Below the pieces are notes generated by a model. That model was not told the DNA's origin. It searched no databases and saw only the letters and a list, made by a program, of their open reading frames with translations. The position numbers and the translations under genes are program-made. From assembly GCA_946800325.1 (NCBI GenBank), contig OX326957.1:48840307-48904306 (forward strand): DNA of 64,000 nt. The letters are read 5' to 3'. Source of the stretch: Luzula sylvatica. Its lineage: Eukaryota > Streptophyta > Magnoliopsida > Poales > Juncaceae. Within the stretch, counting starts at the first letter, position 1, and each line of letters begins with the position of its first letter. Shown in pieces: positions 1 to 11,470 of the stretch.

Positions 1-1808
1 CGTTTCGTGCTACAGGACGAGATGAAGCTATTTGAAAACAATCATCCTAAGCATCTTCACACTTTGTTCGGTAACACGGGCTTAGGGTTTCTTCGAGGGG
101 ACGATTATCGTCTCAAGAAATCCGTAATAGTTTCGTTCATCCATAGTTTCGGGGCACAGACATTCTTAAGCCGTGCTAAGGAGATTGTCGCCAGAGAGAT
201 GAGTGGTTGGCAGGACAAAGAGTTGACACATGGCGGAAGAAACAAGCCGGGTATATATCATATTACTTTCTTCCATTTTATTGTAAATGGATGTATAAAT
301 GCATCAATACATATTTATCTATATTTGAAAGTCTAATAATTTTACGGCTGTATTCGTGCAGTTTTCTTTCAATATAATAGTAGATCTAGTTACTGGGGTG
401 GGCCCGGATCATCCAGGATTAGAGGAATTGCGGAAACATGTGATAATATTTCATCGTGGATCTTCAGTGATTCCGATAGATCTTCCATGGACCTACTATC
501 ACAAAGCCAAACTGGTTTGTCCATATTGGGAAACAATATTATTTGTTATAGATTCAAATTATTTAATATGAAATTTAAATTTAAATTACTTGCTAAAACT
601 CATCCGAACATGTCTTTAAATTAGCTAACTTGTATATATTTTATCCATGTTATAGGCAAAGGAGAAGATTTCTGAATTTCTGATGCAGATTATAAAAGAG
701 AAGCAAATTCATAAGGACTGGTCGGAGAGAACGGATCTCATTGATCGTCTTATGGTAGATACACCTTACCCAGATGAGGAGATAAGTAATTCAGCAATGA
801 TGTTAATTTTTGCGGGTCTTTATACAACCGCAAACACTATAGCCGTCGCTATTTGCTTCCTCATGAAATACCCAAAAGCTATAGAACAAATGAGGGTATG
901 TGTAATTATATTTCTTCTTTTGCCCAAAATACCATAGGTTTAGATTGATCGCAAAATCATATTAACCAAAATGCGGATCGCTTGATGAATGTGATATTCG
1001 CAGGAAGAGATTCGACAAGTAATCAAATCGAAAGAGAACGGTGAACTGACATGGGAGGACTACAAAAACATGGAATTTACTCAAAGTGTAAGATATACTA
1101 AATAGATGGCAAAAAATTAGTTTGTTCCTTTATTGTTTTTTCAATTAATAGGGCATTTTCCTCTTACTATGTTCTTTTTAGGTGATCAACGAGGCACTCC
1201 GCCTTGGTAATGTCGCGCCGTGCCTTTTCAAGAAAGCACTAAAAGATATTGAATTCAAAGGTATTCAATCTTATTATCTTAACCTATTTACACCTTCATG
1301 TTTTATTGATAAAATTATAAAATCAATAAAAGCTACCTTGGATTGTTTACATAGGATATGTAATCCCTAAAGGAACTCCTATAGTAGCACATATGGCTTC
1401 TGGACATTTGGATCCATCTGTTTTTGAGAACCCATCCGAATTCAACCCTTGGAGATGGCTGGTACATAATTCATTCACTATTCATAACTATATTACATTG
1501 TTCTGTTAGGGTTAAGAAAATAGAGAATTCAATATTGAATTCAATCCCCCTATTACTTAAGACATTCATTTTTCTGACAGGGGGAAGAAGGAATGAATAA
1601 GTTCGACAGTTGGATGCCGTTCGGGGGAGGTTTAAGATACTGTACCGGCAAAGACGTGGCGAGAATAGAGATCTCAGTATTCCTCAGCAATCTTCTACTT
1701 AAATATGACTTGGAGCCCGTTGAGCCGGACGAGCCAATTGCAAGTCCTATGGTAAAGTTTCCCAAGGGTTTGCCCATTAGGATTCGTACGCGAAATTCGA
1801 GTTCATAA
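1..1808 (+). CDS. Cytochrome P450, CYP85 clan (3' part of gene; 5' end outside window)
   Basis: Heme-thiolate monooxygenase of the ER membrane; CYP85-clan members oxidise sterols, triterpenoids, brassinosteroids or related terpenoids, and the substrate cannot be told here. Seven exons can be read: <1-250 (or 282), 362-514, 656-895, 1004-1087, 1182-1260, 1355-1461 and 1581-1808 (TAA). Landmarks seen: I-helix FAGLYTTA (exon 3), K-helix ExxR as EALR (exon 5), PERF-like FNPWRW (exon 6) and the heme loop FGGGLRYCTG with its cysteine (exon 7). The N-terminal membrane anchor and about the first 100 residues lie to the left of the window. All junctions from exon 2 onward are in phase. The exon 1 donor is uncertain: GT at 251 gives a phase clash with exon 2, whereas GT at 283 is in phase but adds 11 unusual residues. 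Probably functional, but an inactive copy is possible. Confidence 0.85.
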
Positions 1809-2029
1809 TATGATCATTAATGTTTTGAAATCAATAATCGAACTAGTCATCGTTGATATTGTGTTCATGCCATGTGAAACTTATGAGGTGCTTTGTGGGA
1901 GTTTTGTATGCTGTCTGTGAGACTTGCTAAAATGTACTTTTGATGTACCAAACCATAAATTATGATTTATCTAAGTTATAAATTTGTAATTTTGGTATAA
2001 GAAAGTCACTGCTATATTCTTTTACATAA

Positions 2030-3069
2030 CTAGGAGAATACTCGCGCTACGCGACGAGTATGTTAATAATGTTTTCATCATAATACAAATTACATATTTG
2101 TATGATAATATTAGTGATATAAGTGATATTAGTAATATCATCTCAAAATAATTATTTGGTCTCATTTATTTATAATTATTCAAATGTTTTACAATTATTT
2201 TACATTGTGATAACAAAAAAAATTCTCATTTTTTTAATCAAATAATATCACTTATATTAGTGTCATTGCATAATAAATATATGAGATATAATACAATTTT
2301 ACGAAAAAACATAACAACAAATATTATATCATTGTTCACAATATTTCATATAATATCAAATATGAAAATAATGAATCATACGACATATATGTAGTAACGA
2401 ATCATTACTTATATAGTAAAATATTTTTTATTGATTCAAAATTCAACAAAGTTATAAATAATATCAAACTTAATAGTGAAAGTATTTAATAAATAATATC
2501 AAAATTAATTTAGAATAAATATAAATATAAATTTTTTATATCATATGATTTTTTTAATTTATATATTTTTTAAAATAAAAATACTATTTGGTAGGTACTT
2601 ATAATTTTACCAAGTTATTTAGATGGATAAACTATTTCTTAAAATTTTATTAGTTTTTTTAATTTTTAATATTAAAATTGTCTGGTTAAAAACACAAATA
2701 TAATATACTTAATATTATATGGGATTCTTATAGTTATAATATTTTTTAAAATAAATAATAATACTTAAAGTTATATTATCTAAATAAAATATTTAAAGTT
2801 CTACTATGTAAATATGTATATTTTGCATTGTATTTTCTTATATAATATCTTTACATATTCAAATTATGAAAAACGGCATGTCTGACATATGCTTAAATGG
2901 ATGTCAAAATAAAGAGAAATTAAAATAAATATATTTGATGAATTTTTAAAATTAAATTTCTAAATATAATACTAATATATGTTGTATGTTTTATAATATT
3001 ATATATTAAGTTATTAGAATTTCATATATAATTTTTTCATTTTCTATTACATTCACATTTGATCATGCA
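2030..3069 (-). mobile_element. Helitron 3' end and body (H1), interrupted by a CACTA element
   Basis: Read on the minus strand, the element ends in CTAG (2030-2033) followed by T, with an imperfect hairpin (2040-2059, arms ACTCG/CGAGT) a few bases inside. That is the Helitron 3' signature. The AT-rich body at about 2860-3069 matches the body of the second Helitron (26070-26220), for example a shared stretch around TGTATGTTTT and the word TTGATCATG. No Rep/helicase coding was seen, so it is non-autonomous. Its 5' end was not found; the body is interrupted at 3070. Confidence 0.6.
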
Positions 3070-3335
3070 CACTACAACAAAACATTGCATTTGCTACAAC
3101 CAAATAGTATTGAATACAACTCCGTAGCTAATAATCTATTATTAGCTACAATTATGTAGCTAATAGTAATTTTGGTAGCTAATACTCCGATTTTTAGCAA
3201 CAACGGCTGTAGCCAATATTTCCTTGTAGCAAACAAGGTTATTGGCTACCACGCTCTCCGTAGCTAATAATATTTGGTAGCTAATTAGAGTATTGGCTAC
3301 AACTTTATTTCGTAGCTAATACTATTTTTGATATA
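3070..3335 (+). mobile_element. CACTA (En/Spm) transposon left terminus with subterminal repeats
   Basis: The sequence begins CACTACAACAAAA, the usual plant CACTA terminus. It is followed by about ten copies, in both orientations, of a subterminal word GTAGCTAAT / ATTAGCTAC (3120-3325), as expected for transposase binding sites. The matching right terminus (TTTTGTTGTAGTG) was not found in the window, so the element is truncated or its end has decayed. It sits inside Helitron H1. Confidence 0.7.
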
Positions 3336-5365
3336 TAAATATATTAAAGAATATTTAAAATAATTTATTTAGTGTATGAAATAAATAAACTGATTAAAAT
3401 ATTGTGTGTTTTCTGGAGATCATTAGTGTGGTGACGGCAAAAAGAACTTGTTGGCGACGCTTCTTGCCATGTCACCAATAATCTCCCCCAAAATTACCCC
3501 CAAACTAGCGCCATAACAGAATAAATACAAAATTTTCATTTCTGGAGATCATTAGTGTGATTTTTTGTGAATGTACGATATCCCAACTCGCGAAAGTCTT
3601 TGACATCTTGATTTTTTCACTTGTTTGAATACTTCCGTCTTGATTAATCATCACTTGAATGTTGATTCTTCACTTGATGATCTTCTTGAAGGTGATCTAT
3701 TTCTTTCTTCAAAATAATCACTACTTGAATATTGATTCTTCACTTGATGATTTTCTTCTTTTTATCTCGTTTGCGGGCCATATCTATATCTCCTACAAGT
3801 GTCATTTAACCAAATTGATTAGTAATATCGACATTGTTTTGAAATAATCAAACAACCGAAAATTTGAACCAACACCACTTGCATTCCATTAGCACGAAAA
3901 TTAAACCTTAGGATTACCTATTTTACCTCCTTCTAGGTCTAGATTAAACAACAAAATTTTGACCAAGGATTTGCACCAGCAAGCAAAAATAAGCCGCAAA
4001 ACTCGTTATAATAAGGTATGCACAAAACTTGCAAATAAAAAAAGAAAAAAAACAAACTTGACTACATGCATTTTCGTTTGCACAAATGCGTCCGACGAAA
4101 TGTAAAAGAAAGCTACAAGGAAAAAAAAAATTAATCAACCTTCTTGTAAGAGTTTAGATAAAGAAAATTAGTATTTGCAAATTTTGGCCACCGTAGGTCC
4201 GTAGTTAAAACGATTTCCACTGCAATAGTTTCGTACAAAACAACCCATCAATATACTTTTGTTGTTAATAAGTTTGTAACTCTGGTATGTATTTGCCCGT
4301 GTAGTTTATGGATGACTGTAATTAGAACAACCTAAACACTAATATTTTGTACTAAGGGATGACTTGATATACTTTTGTCGTTAACAGTTTTGTAACTCTA
4401 CTATGTTGTTCTCCGCATTTTACCATAACCCTTAACAACACAAACATTGGCCACAAAAATACTTATGAACACTGACGCACATTGTTCTTACCATCTCTTC
4501 AACTCCACAAATAACAAAAAAATACAATAGACTAGAACAAACCAGCACAAGGATAGCGTTAGCTAATATTTAAATTTAACAAATAATTATAATTTAATAA
4601 TAATCATGATTATATTATTATGTTATGTTTAATTTAATTTGTATATTGCTTGTCTTAAATAAATATAAAAATAAAAATATTTTAATTATAACTATAATGA
4701 TTTAATTACTTGTAATTTACAAATAAAAAGAAAGTTTAAATCATAAATGAGATTATTTTTGTAAATTACAAGAAAATTATAATTTTTTATAAAAAATAAT
4801 TTTCCATTATTCATCAAAACCTATGTTACGTGGATACTTCTCAATGCAGAAGTATCGGGGGGATGGTGCGATACGACTCAGATACGTATTGGATACGACA
4901 CGTGACATATCCGATTATTTTAATATTTATTTTTTCGGATACGACGGAGATATTTCATGATACAACATGATATATATGGGAGTACTTTCAGGATATGGAT
5001 GAAAGACTTCATTCAGGATACTTCGGTCTATTATATATTTTACTCAATTTATTTTTTAAATAAATTATATATGATACTTCTAGATAGATTAGTTCTATGA
5101 TACTTCTAGAATAAGTTTAGAATGATTTTATGATATTTGTATTGTTTGACTGATTTTATTTATTGTCATTATATTTAATTTAAAACTATTATTAATTTGT
5201 AATTTAATTATTTAATTTTCTTATATAATATAAATATATTAAAATAATTATTGTATTGCCATATCCGCATCCGAGATTTTTTAAAAATTATCGTATCGAC
5301 GTAGAATACGATATCCGTATCCGTACACCACCACCGTAGATGAAAACCCATCACGTTACGCTACG
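3336..5365. other. Gene-free AT-rich repeats
   Basis: No convincing coding region. It holds two copies of a GGAGATCATTAGTGTG word (3415 and 3544), two copies of a CACTTGATGAT block (3650-3760) and a repeated phrase around GTAACTCT (4250-4410). The 4830-5345 stretch is rich in GATACG / CGTATC words and looks like a decayed repeat. The part near 3336 may be the interior of the CACTA element. Confidence 0.5.
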
Positions 5366-5657
5366 TTACGATAATATAATACTTTTGTCACCTAAAGTAT
5401 TTATGTGAAATTCATCAAGAACAGACATTTTTTCTAGAACAGCAGGCCCGTTTTCTGTTTTCCACAAAACTTGATGCTTCGGGTTAAAGCACAAATAGGC
5501 TGGACTCTTTGCTGGACGGCCCATTAATCTCATCAAAGGATACGGAGAGATAGATCGGCCTTCTATCTCATGAAGAAAAATTGGTCCAAGGTCAACCAAC
5601 TCGGTCCCCTCCAACGAGTGGGTCTTCCTCTTTCCCAGTCCCACTCCCACTCCCACT

Positions 5658-5760
5658 CTAACGACAACGAGCGAGTCTTCCTCTTTTCCACTCCCACTCT
5701 AACGACAACGAGCGAGTCTTCCTCTTGTCCACTCCCACTCCAACGAGCGGGCCTTCGACA
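5658..5760 (+). repeat. 41-bp tandem repeat, two and a half copies
   Basis: Units 5658-5698 and 5699-5739 are almost identical and a partial third unit follows. Each carries ACGAGCGAGTCTTCCTCTT and CCACTCCCACT. It lies just upstream of the small exons of gene A, in what looks like its GC-richer 5' leader. Confidence 0.8.
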
Positions 5761-5819
5761 ACCCTTGTTTTTCTTTGCCAATCTTCTTACGAGAAAGCGA
5801 ATCAAATAATCGGATAAAA

Positions 5820-6099
5820 ATGGGAGTTCGATCAAGCACCTTACGAGTAAGCAGATCTTCGAGATTTGTACCAATTTTACCTCTTTTTTCTCCAGAATAA
5901 CTGGTGTATTTTTCTCTCTTTCCACAGAAAAAGATAAGACAATCAGATCGCATGGGAGCTTCTTCGAGCACCTCACGAGTAAGTAGCTCTTTGACCAATT
6001 TTTACTTGGGCCTTTCAGTTGTTGGTTAATATTTCTCTTCTTTTTCAGAAAAAAATCACAGAAGCGGATCCCATGGAAACTTCTGCAAGCTCCTCACAG
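5820..6099 (+). CDS. Three tandem start-bearing micro-exons, proposed 5' exons of gene A
   Basis: Three small exons share one design. 5820-5846 starts ATG GGA and reads MGVRSSTLR, followed by a GTAAGC donor. 5928-5978 (51 bp) has a pyrimidine tract and CAG before it, ends at GTAAGT and contains RMGASSSTSR. 6049-6099 (51 bp) also has a pyrimidine-CAG acceptor, ends at GTTGGT and contains PMETSASSSQ. All are phase 0 and can join to the NLR exon at 14133 (VNKTELSKTSS). The best support is homology: gene B has two like exons at 42309-42457 directly before its NLR exon. The joined N-terminus is only about 43 residues, so no Rx/coiled-coil domain is encoded here. The intron to 14133 would be 8 kb and full of transposons, so the link is inferred. 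Confidence 0.5.
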
Positions 6100-6460
6100 G
6101 TTGGTTGTTTACCAATTTTAGCATTTTTTTTTGTAATTACTGGTTTAACATATATTCTAGGTCTCTTCTTATGGGATTTTTTTTGTGATAAATGCACAAT
6201 TAGTCATCTTTCATGCATTATGATTCAACCACTGTACCTATAGAATTTTTTGTATTAGAACCTCTGTTGATGGAATGTATCGTCATTGAATTAATTTTGG
6301 ATAGTATTATTGCAAGAACTAACATGACTTAATTAAGAGCGATTTAAAATTTTTTATCAAATAATTATTATATCCTTATTTATGATGATTGATATTTATT
6401 ATACTTACCTATCATTATTTATATCTTTCATGAATCATGCAATTTCTATATATATATATA

Positions 6461-6683
6461 ATGGCTAAGATATTTAATTAAGTATCATGAGTTTGGTACT
6501 TAAGCCTTTTTGACCATTAGATTTGTTTTGAGATTTGTGCATTTAATGATTATCATAAACTGATATGGTAATCATTAATGATGAGTATATATAACATTAA
6601 AAAACACAAATTTCAAAGCAAATTTAATGGTCAAAAAGTCCTAAATACCAAACACATGATACTTAATTGAGTATCTTAGCCAT
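6461..6683. mobile_element. Palindromic MITE
   Basis: The two ends are inverted copies (ATGGCTAAGATA... and ...TATCTTAGCCAT). The inverted similarity continues inward for about 60 bp through the words AAGTATCATG and TTTTTGACCATTA. It lies between (TA)n runs, which suggests a TA target. No coding. Confidence 0.75.

Positions 6684-6687
<4 letters not shown>

Positions 6688-6729
<42 letters not shown>
6688..6729. repeat. (TA)n microsatellite
   Basis: About 20 uninterrupted TA units. Similar runs lie at 7272-7314 and 10683-10716; the first two bracket the paired MITEs that follow. Confidence 0.95.
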
Positions 6730-6731
<2 letters not shown>

Positions 6732-7267
6732 GCTAGGTTCAATGGCCAACACCCTTGTTTGGCCAACTCGGCCAACAACGTTTATTTCTCATAATATATA
6801 CATGAAAATAAAAATCCAACCGCATAGATGTGATCTACATCATTTGAGAATTTTATAGATTTAATTTCATGAAAAATAAATATTTTTATCATTTCCATCA
6901 TGATACGTAAAGATATTGACGGATGACAATATTTACGACATGATTCATCATGAAATCAATTTTAAAATTCGAATTTTTTTCATTGGATTTAATTTAAATT
7001 ATATAGATAGACTTTAGATTAATTTTTACAATGTTTCGACTTTTCTTTCATCGAAATCCAAAAAAATACCGAAATAGACGGTTGTGAAAATAGCTTATCG
7101 ATTTTGTTAGATAGAAAAATGCAAACGAAACAAAATTTGTTCTACAACATATCTAAATGATATAGATTACATCTATACGGTTAAAATTTAATTTTCATTT
7201 ATATAATTTGAGAAATAAACATTGTTGGCCGAGTTGGCCAAACAATAGTGTTGGCCATTGAACCTAG

Positions 7268-7270
<3 letters not shown>
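6730..7270. mobile_element. MITE with about 60-bp terminal inverted repeats, copy 1
   Basis: The left end GGGCTAGGTTCAATGGCCAA reads inverted at the right end (7251-7270). The inversion continues through GTTTGGCCAACTCGGCCAAC to TTTCTCA. The element is 541 bp, noncoding and flanked by TA runs. Confidence 0.8.

Positions 7271-7271
<1 letters not shown>

Positions 7272-7314
<43 letters not shown>
7272..7314. repeat. (TA)n microsatellite between the paired MITEs
   Basis: TA run separating the two copies of the MITE; it could be an expanded TA target site. Confidence 0.9.
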
Positions 7315-7318
<4 letters not shown>

Positions 7319-7840
7319 CAACATTCTTGTTTGGCCAACTCGGCCAACAACGTTAATTTCTCACAATATATACATGAAAATAAAAATCCAACCGCATAGA
7401 TGTGATATACATCACTTGAGAATGTTATAGATTTAATTTCATGAAAAATAAATATTTTTATCATCTCCATCATGATACGTAAAGATATTGACGGATGACA
7501 ATAGTTACGACATGATTCATCATGAAATCAATTTTTAAATTCGAATTTTTTTCCTTGGAATTAATTTAAATTATATAGATAGACTTTAGATTAATTTTTA
7601 CAATGTTTCGACTTTTCTTTCATCGAAATCCAAAAAAATACCGAAATAGACGGTTGTGAAAATAACTTATCGATTTTGTTAGATGAAAAAATACAAACGA
7701 AACAAAATTTGTTCTACAACATATCTAAATGATATAGATTACATCTATACGGTTAACATTTAATTTTCATTTATATAATTTGAGAAATAAACGTTGTTGG
7801 CCGAGTTGGCCAAACAAGAGTGTTGGCCATTGAACCTAGC
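7315..7840. mobile_element. MITE with about 60-bp terminal inverted repeats, copy 2
   Basis: A direct, highly similar second copy of 6730-7270, lacking the first dozen bases of the left terminus. The internal sequence (for example AAAATCCAACCGCATAGATG) is shared. It is followed by a short TA run and then the Helitron end at 7855. Confidence 0.8.
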
Positions 7841-7854
7841 TATATATATATATA

Positions 7855-7884
7855 CTAGCTTCTGCCCCGCGCGATTGCGCGGGG
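7855..7884 (-). mobile_element. Helitron 3' terminus (H3) with perfect hairpin
   Basis: On the minus strand the end reads hairpin, short spacer, CTAG, then T. CTAG is 7855-7858 and is preceded on the plus strand by A, as required for insertion between A and T. The hairpin 7865-7884 has an 8-bp GC-only stem (CCCCGCGC / GCGCGGGG) and a 4-base loop. The element must extend to the right; its 5' TC end was not located. The gene-like DNA at 9190-10534 may be cargo captured by it. Confidence 0.65.
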
Positions 7885-8576
7885 ATTTTTCAGTGTTGGT
7901 TATATTTGTTTTTTCTTTTAATATTTTTATTGGGTTCATGTTAACACAAAATTGATTAGTACATTACAACCAAAAGGTTCTTTGTGTAACTATTTTAATA
8001 AGCTTGCATCATTTAACACAAAATTAAGGAACCATAGTCATTGTCTGTTCCAGATGATCTTTGATCGGTGTTACAATACGGGTGTTACAATCATTTAACA
8101 CAAACATGCATCTAACATGAGAAACAGTCCGGGTGGGAAAAAAGATCATAAAGAGATGGCGGCAGGTTGGGTTAATTTCATTTCATAGCTTACCTATCAT
8201 CGAATGTTGTAGAATACCAGAAAGTTCAAATAGTTCCGATATGATGATGTGTTGTAGTTTAAATAAACAACTCTAGAAGCCCTGAAAAATTTACGAAGAT
8301 ACCCTTGTTATTGAATTAGCTAATTCAATATAATTTGCAATTGGTAAATTTCTTACTGGATTGTACCGCAAGTCACTACTCTGCAGACTTTAACATCTCG
8401 AGTCTGTCTAATTTGGTAGGCTTGATCCTAGTCAAAAAGTTGAAATTTCAAATTAGACCCTGTGATATTTAGAAAGAACACAAACAATTATAAGATTAAA
8501 AAAAAATTAAAAAATTGCTGAATTACAAATAGACTAAAAAATAACAACTCATTTAAGGCGACTTATTAATACATTT

Positions 8577-9170
8577 GATTTTTACAGGGGCCTTTTTGCA
8601 TTTTAAGGAAAATTAAGGCGACTTTTTTGAAAATTTAGGAAAACAAAGGAGCCTTTTGCAATAAAGAAAATTTCATTATCGGCACTCGGAAGCTGCAATA
8701 ATGCTCATTTTGAAAGAACATAATGAAAAAACTTGGAATTGAGCGAAATATCACATATGCCCCTCAATTAACTAAATTTCCAAAATACCCCTGAAAATGT
8801 GAAAAATATAATATATACCCCTCAATTTCACAAAATTTTCGAATACCAGATTTTGTAAAATTATTCGCTGCTTTTTTGCAATTTAAGGAAATAAAGGGGA
8901 CTTTTCGAAAATTTAGGAATAGAAAGGGATCTTTTTACAATATAAAGAAAATTTAATTATCCTGATTTTGAATTTGTGGCCTGCAGAAACTGCAATGCTC
9001 ATTTTGAAAGAACATAATAAAAAAACCTGGAAATGAGTGAACTATATCACATACACCCCTTAATTATTTATATTTCCAAAATACCCCTGAAAATTTGAAG
9101 AATGTAATATATACCCCTCAATTTCATAAAATTATCGATAACCAAATTTTGTAAAATTATTCACCGAATT
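8577..9170. repeat. Degenerate tandem duplication of about 285 bp
   Basis: Unit 1 (about 8586-8868) and unit 2 (about 8869-9168) share the order: CTTTTTGCA..TTTAAGGA, CTCATTTTGAAAGAACATAA, TTCCAAAATACCCCTGAAAA and ATATATACCCCTCAATTTCA. No open frame runs through either unit. Confidence 0.7.
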
Positions 9171-9189
9171 TATACCTAATCGCAAAACA

Positions 9190-10534
9190 GTGGTACGTAC
9201 CTTCCTCTTCTAGCAAGGAGCCTTGTTCCATGTGCAATTCGATCGCAACTAAAAGTCTAAAACACAAATCTGAAAAATTAAAAATTAACATCAACACGAT
9301 TTGTTGCCGCAATCTTCATTTGCAATCGTAAAGACGTACCAATTCAGTAGTTTCGAGCACGTCGTCATGATGGCACGTAGAACTTTTAACTCGACAAACA
9401 TGTATAATTTTTTAAAGACAAACATGTATAATTTTTTAAATGCATCAGCACCCACCAACACATCATTTTTTCCTGCGTGGGAGCAAAGTACACCTAAACC
9501 CAAAATAAAATAATAATAAGTAAATAAATCCTCATTCCATAACAAACTATTAATTATTAAATTTTGGTATACCTACCAATTGAGAATGCCTAATTGGCCA
9601 TCCTAATTGCCTTTAGTTCTTGGAGTATCGTGGTGAAGATTCTCGTTACTTTCAACCCCTTGAATGCCCTTTCGAATCTAAACTTGCTATTATGTGTGCA
9701 AGAAATTAGTAATAAATAAGAACAAATTATCGACAAATACATGATGGTTAAAACATTGAACAAATGATTTTGAAAAATATTGACACATATACTGTTATAT
9801 GACCGATGAATCTCATGAGACCCGAATGGTTGTCCCATCTCCAAGCGGCTTGTGCCGACACTGATTCAGCCAATCATCGTAACTCTTCTTCATTCTTCTC
9901 TAGTGCCTGCAATAAACAAACAAAATTCATATTAATAAAAAGGCTTGCCGAAGATCTTGCAGTGTACCAGTACGGGATTGAGGAGCGAAACCTCCACGAA
10001 AGCCAGAGTTTTTTGCAAGGCGACGATGCTATGGGAGGCTAAAAGAGTCCCTGCGTCAGTACCGATACTGAGTACCAGCCATCTTGAAGCGTAAAGAGCT
10101 TTCTTCGCTGGACACGTAATTGTTTTCTTCCCTCGGAGCCGTTGGCGTGACCATTCGTACCAGCCAGCTCGAAGCATTGGTGTTGCGAGAGAGAGGATAC
10201 GACGTTGTTGTTTCTTCGCTCGCAAATCACGAAGAAGCGACGCAGAGAGCTCGAACGAAATCGCCAAAAAACCCAAGGTTTCGCCGGACGAAAACCTAGG
10301 GTTTTGCTTCCTTCAGAGGGTCGAAAGAGAGATGCAGAGCGACGCAGGCTCTTCCTGCCATGAACGTCGCCGTCCACTTGCGTCAGATTCGCCATTTTTC
10401 TCGCCCTTTTTGCCTCTAGGGTTTTCGTCGATTTTTTTTTTCTTCTTTGTCGTCGTCCAAATGAAGAGAGAGAGAAGAGAGGAAAGGGGGGTAAGTGGCT
10501 GAGGCCATTTCATGACCGGATGGACACGGTCCAC
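9190..10534 (-). other. GC-richer gene-like region, possible leader or captured gene fragment
   Basis: I do not recognise a protein. On the minus strand, 10534 to about 9930 looks like a plant 5' leader: AAACCCTAG words, TCTCTC tracts and an open frame of 118 codons from 10395 to 10039 starting MANLTQVDGDVHG. A splice-like CAG junction follows near 9908. The composition differs from the AT-rich surroundings. It could be the first exon of an unrecognised gene, or a fragment carried by Helitron H3. A 22-bp palindrome CCGTTCGAT..ATCGAACGG lies at 10594-10615. Confidence 0.25.
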
Positions 10535-10679
10535 ATGAACCTAGTCATAGGAACATAATACGATCATATAAACCGCGCCCATTCAATTTTAAACCGTTCG
10601 ATCTCGATCGAACGGCCCAAAATCAGAGGGCGACGTGGCCGAATGCATGAACAGCAAAATTGGTTGCATTATATTAATT

Positions 10680-10682
<3 letters not shown>

Positions 10683-10716
<34 letters not shown>
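10683..10716. repeat. (TA)n microsatellite
   Basis: About 17 TA units. The following block (10717-10905) is an inverted relative of 6300-6450, sharing the region around GCGATTT and AATCATGCA. Confidence 0.9.
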
Positions 10717-10720
<4 letters not shown>

Positions 10721-10939
10721 AAAATTAAGGACAATAATATTTTCTAAATATGGAAGATTTTATTTGCATGATTTGTGAAAGATAATAATACAAATAGATA
10801 AATGTAATAAATATCAATAGGGATATAATGGTCATTTGGTAAAAAAAATTTGAAATCGCCATTAATTCAGCCATGTTAACTCTAGTAATAGCGCCGAACT
10901 AATTTTTGGGGAATTCTTACAAAACCTCCTAACTGGTCG

Positions 10940-11470
10940 GAAAATTATAAAAACCCCCCTCATCTTTTAGATTCCTTAAAAATCCTCTAAAATGTAAATT
11001 GAATTTTTTTACCTCTATGGAGTTGAACATAATCATTTCCATTCAAATATCGTTTTGGTACCAAAATACCCTTATAATTTTTTTTATTTTCTTATTTAAA
11101 TCAAATATCAAATTAAAAATTATATTTTACAATTAGTATAAAATAAATAAAATCATAAAACATAATAATAAAAAATAATATTTTAAGCGAAATAAAATTA
11201 TATTTACAAAGAAAGTAATCGATTTTTGTGTAATATAATCTCATAAAATAAATTAATGAATTGTCAAATATATCATAAAATATCGTTAGAATAATAACAT
11301 TAAATATTATATCGAAATTTTTTTAATATAACTATTTACTAAAATAAATATACTATTTTGGTCAAAAAAAGTTAAGTTTAAATTCGTAGAGGAGTAAAAA
11401 AATAATTCAATTCACTTCATAAGGTTTTTTTGGAAAGAATCTGAAAGTGAGGGTTTTTTTTCATAATAAA
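10940..11470. repeat. Inverted-repeat element (MITE-like)
   Basis: The left arm (about 10948-11025, AAAAACCCCCCTCATCTTTT..) recurs inverted at about 11385-11461 (..GAAAGTGAGGGTTTTTTT), with more than 70 bp of imperfect pairing. The interior is AT-rich and noncoding. Confidence 0.6.

Noticed and set aside
4830..5345. Possible satellite made of GATACG words
   Set aside because: Words are enriched but spacing is irregular and no unit length could be defined.
5563..5976. Minus-strand frames of about 100-137 codons
   Set aside because: They are antisense to the CT-rich tandem repeat and the small exons of gene A; low-complexity Trp/Glu/Arg runs, no family.
6667..7473. Frames rich in Tyr-Ile repeats
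   Set aside because: They translate the (TA)n microsatellites and MITE ends.
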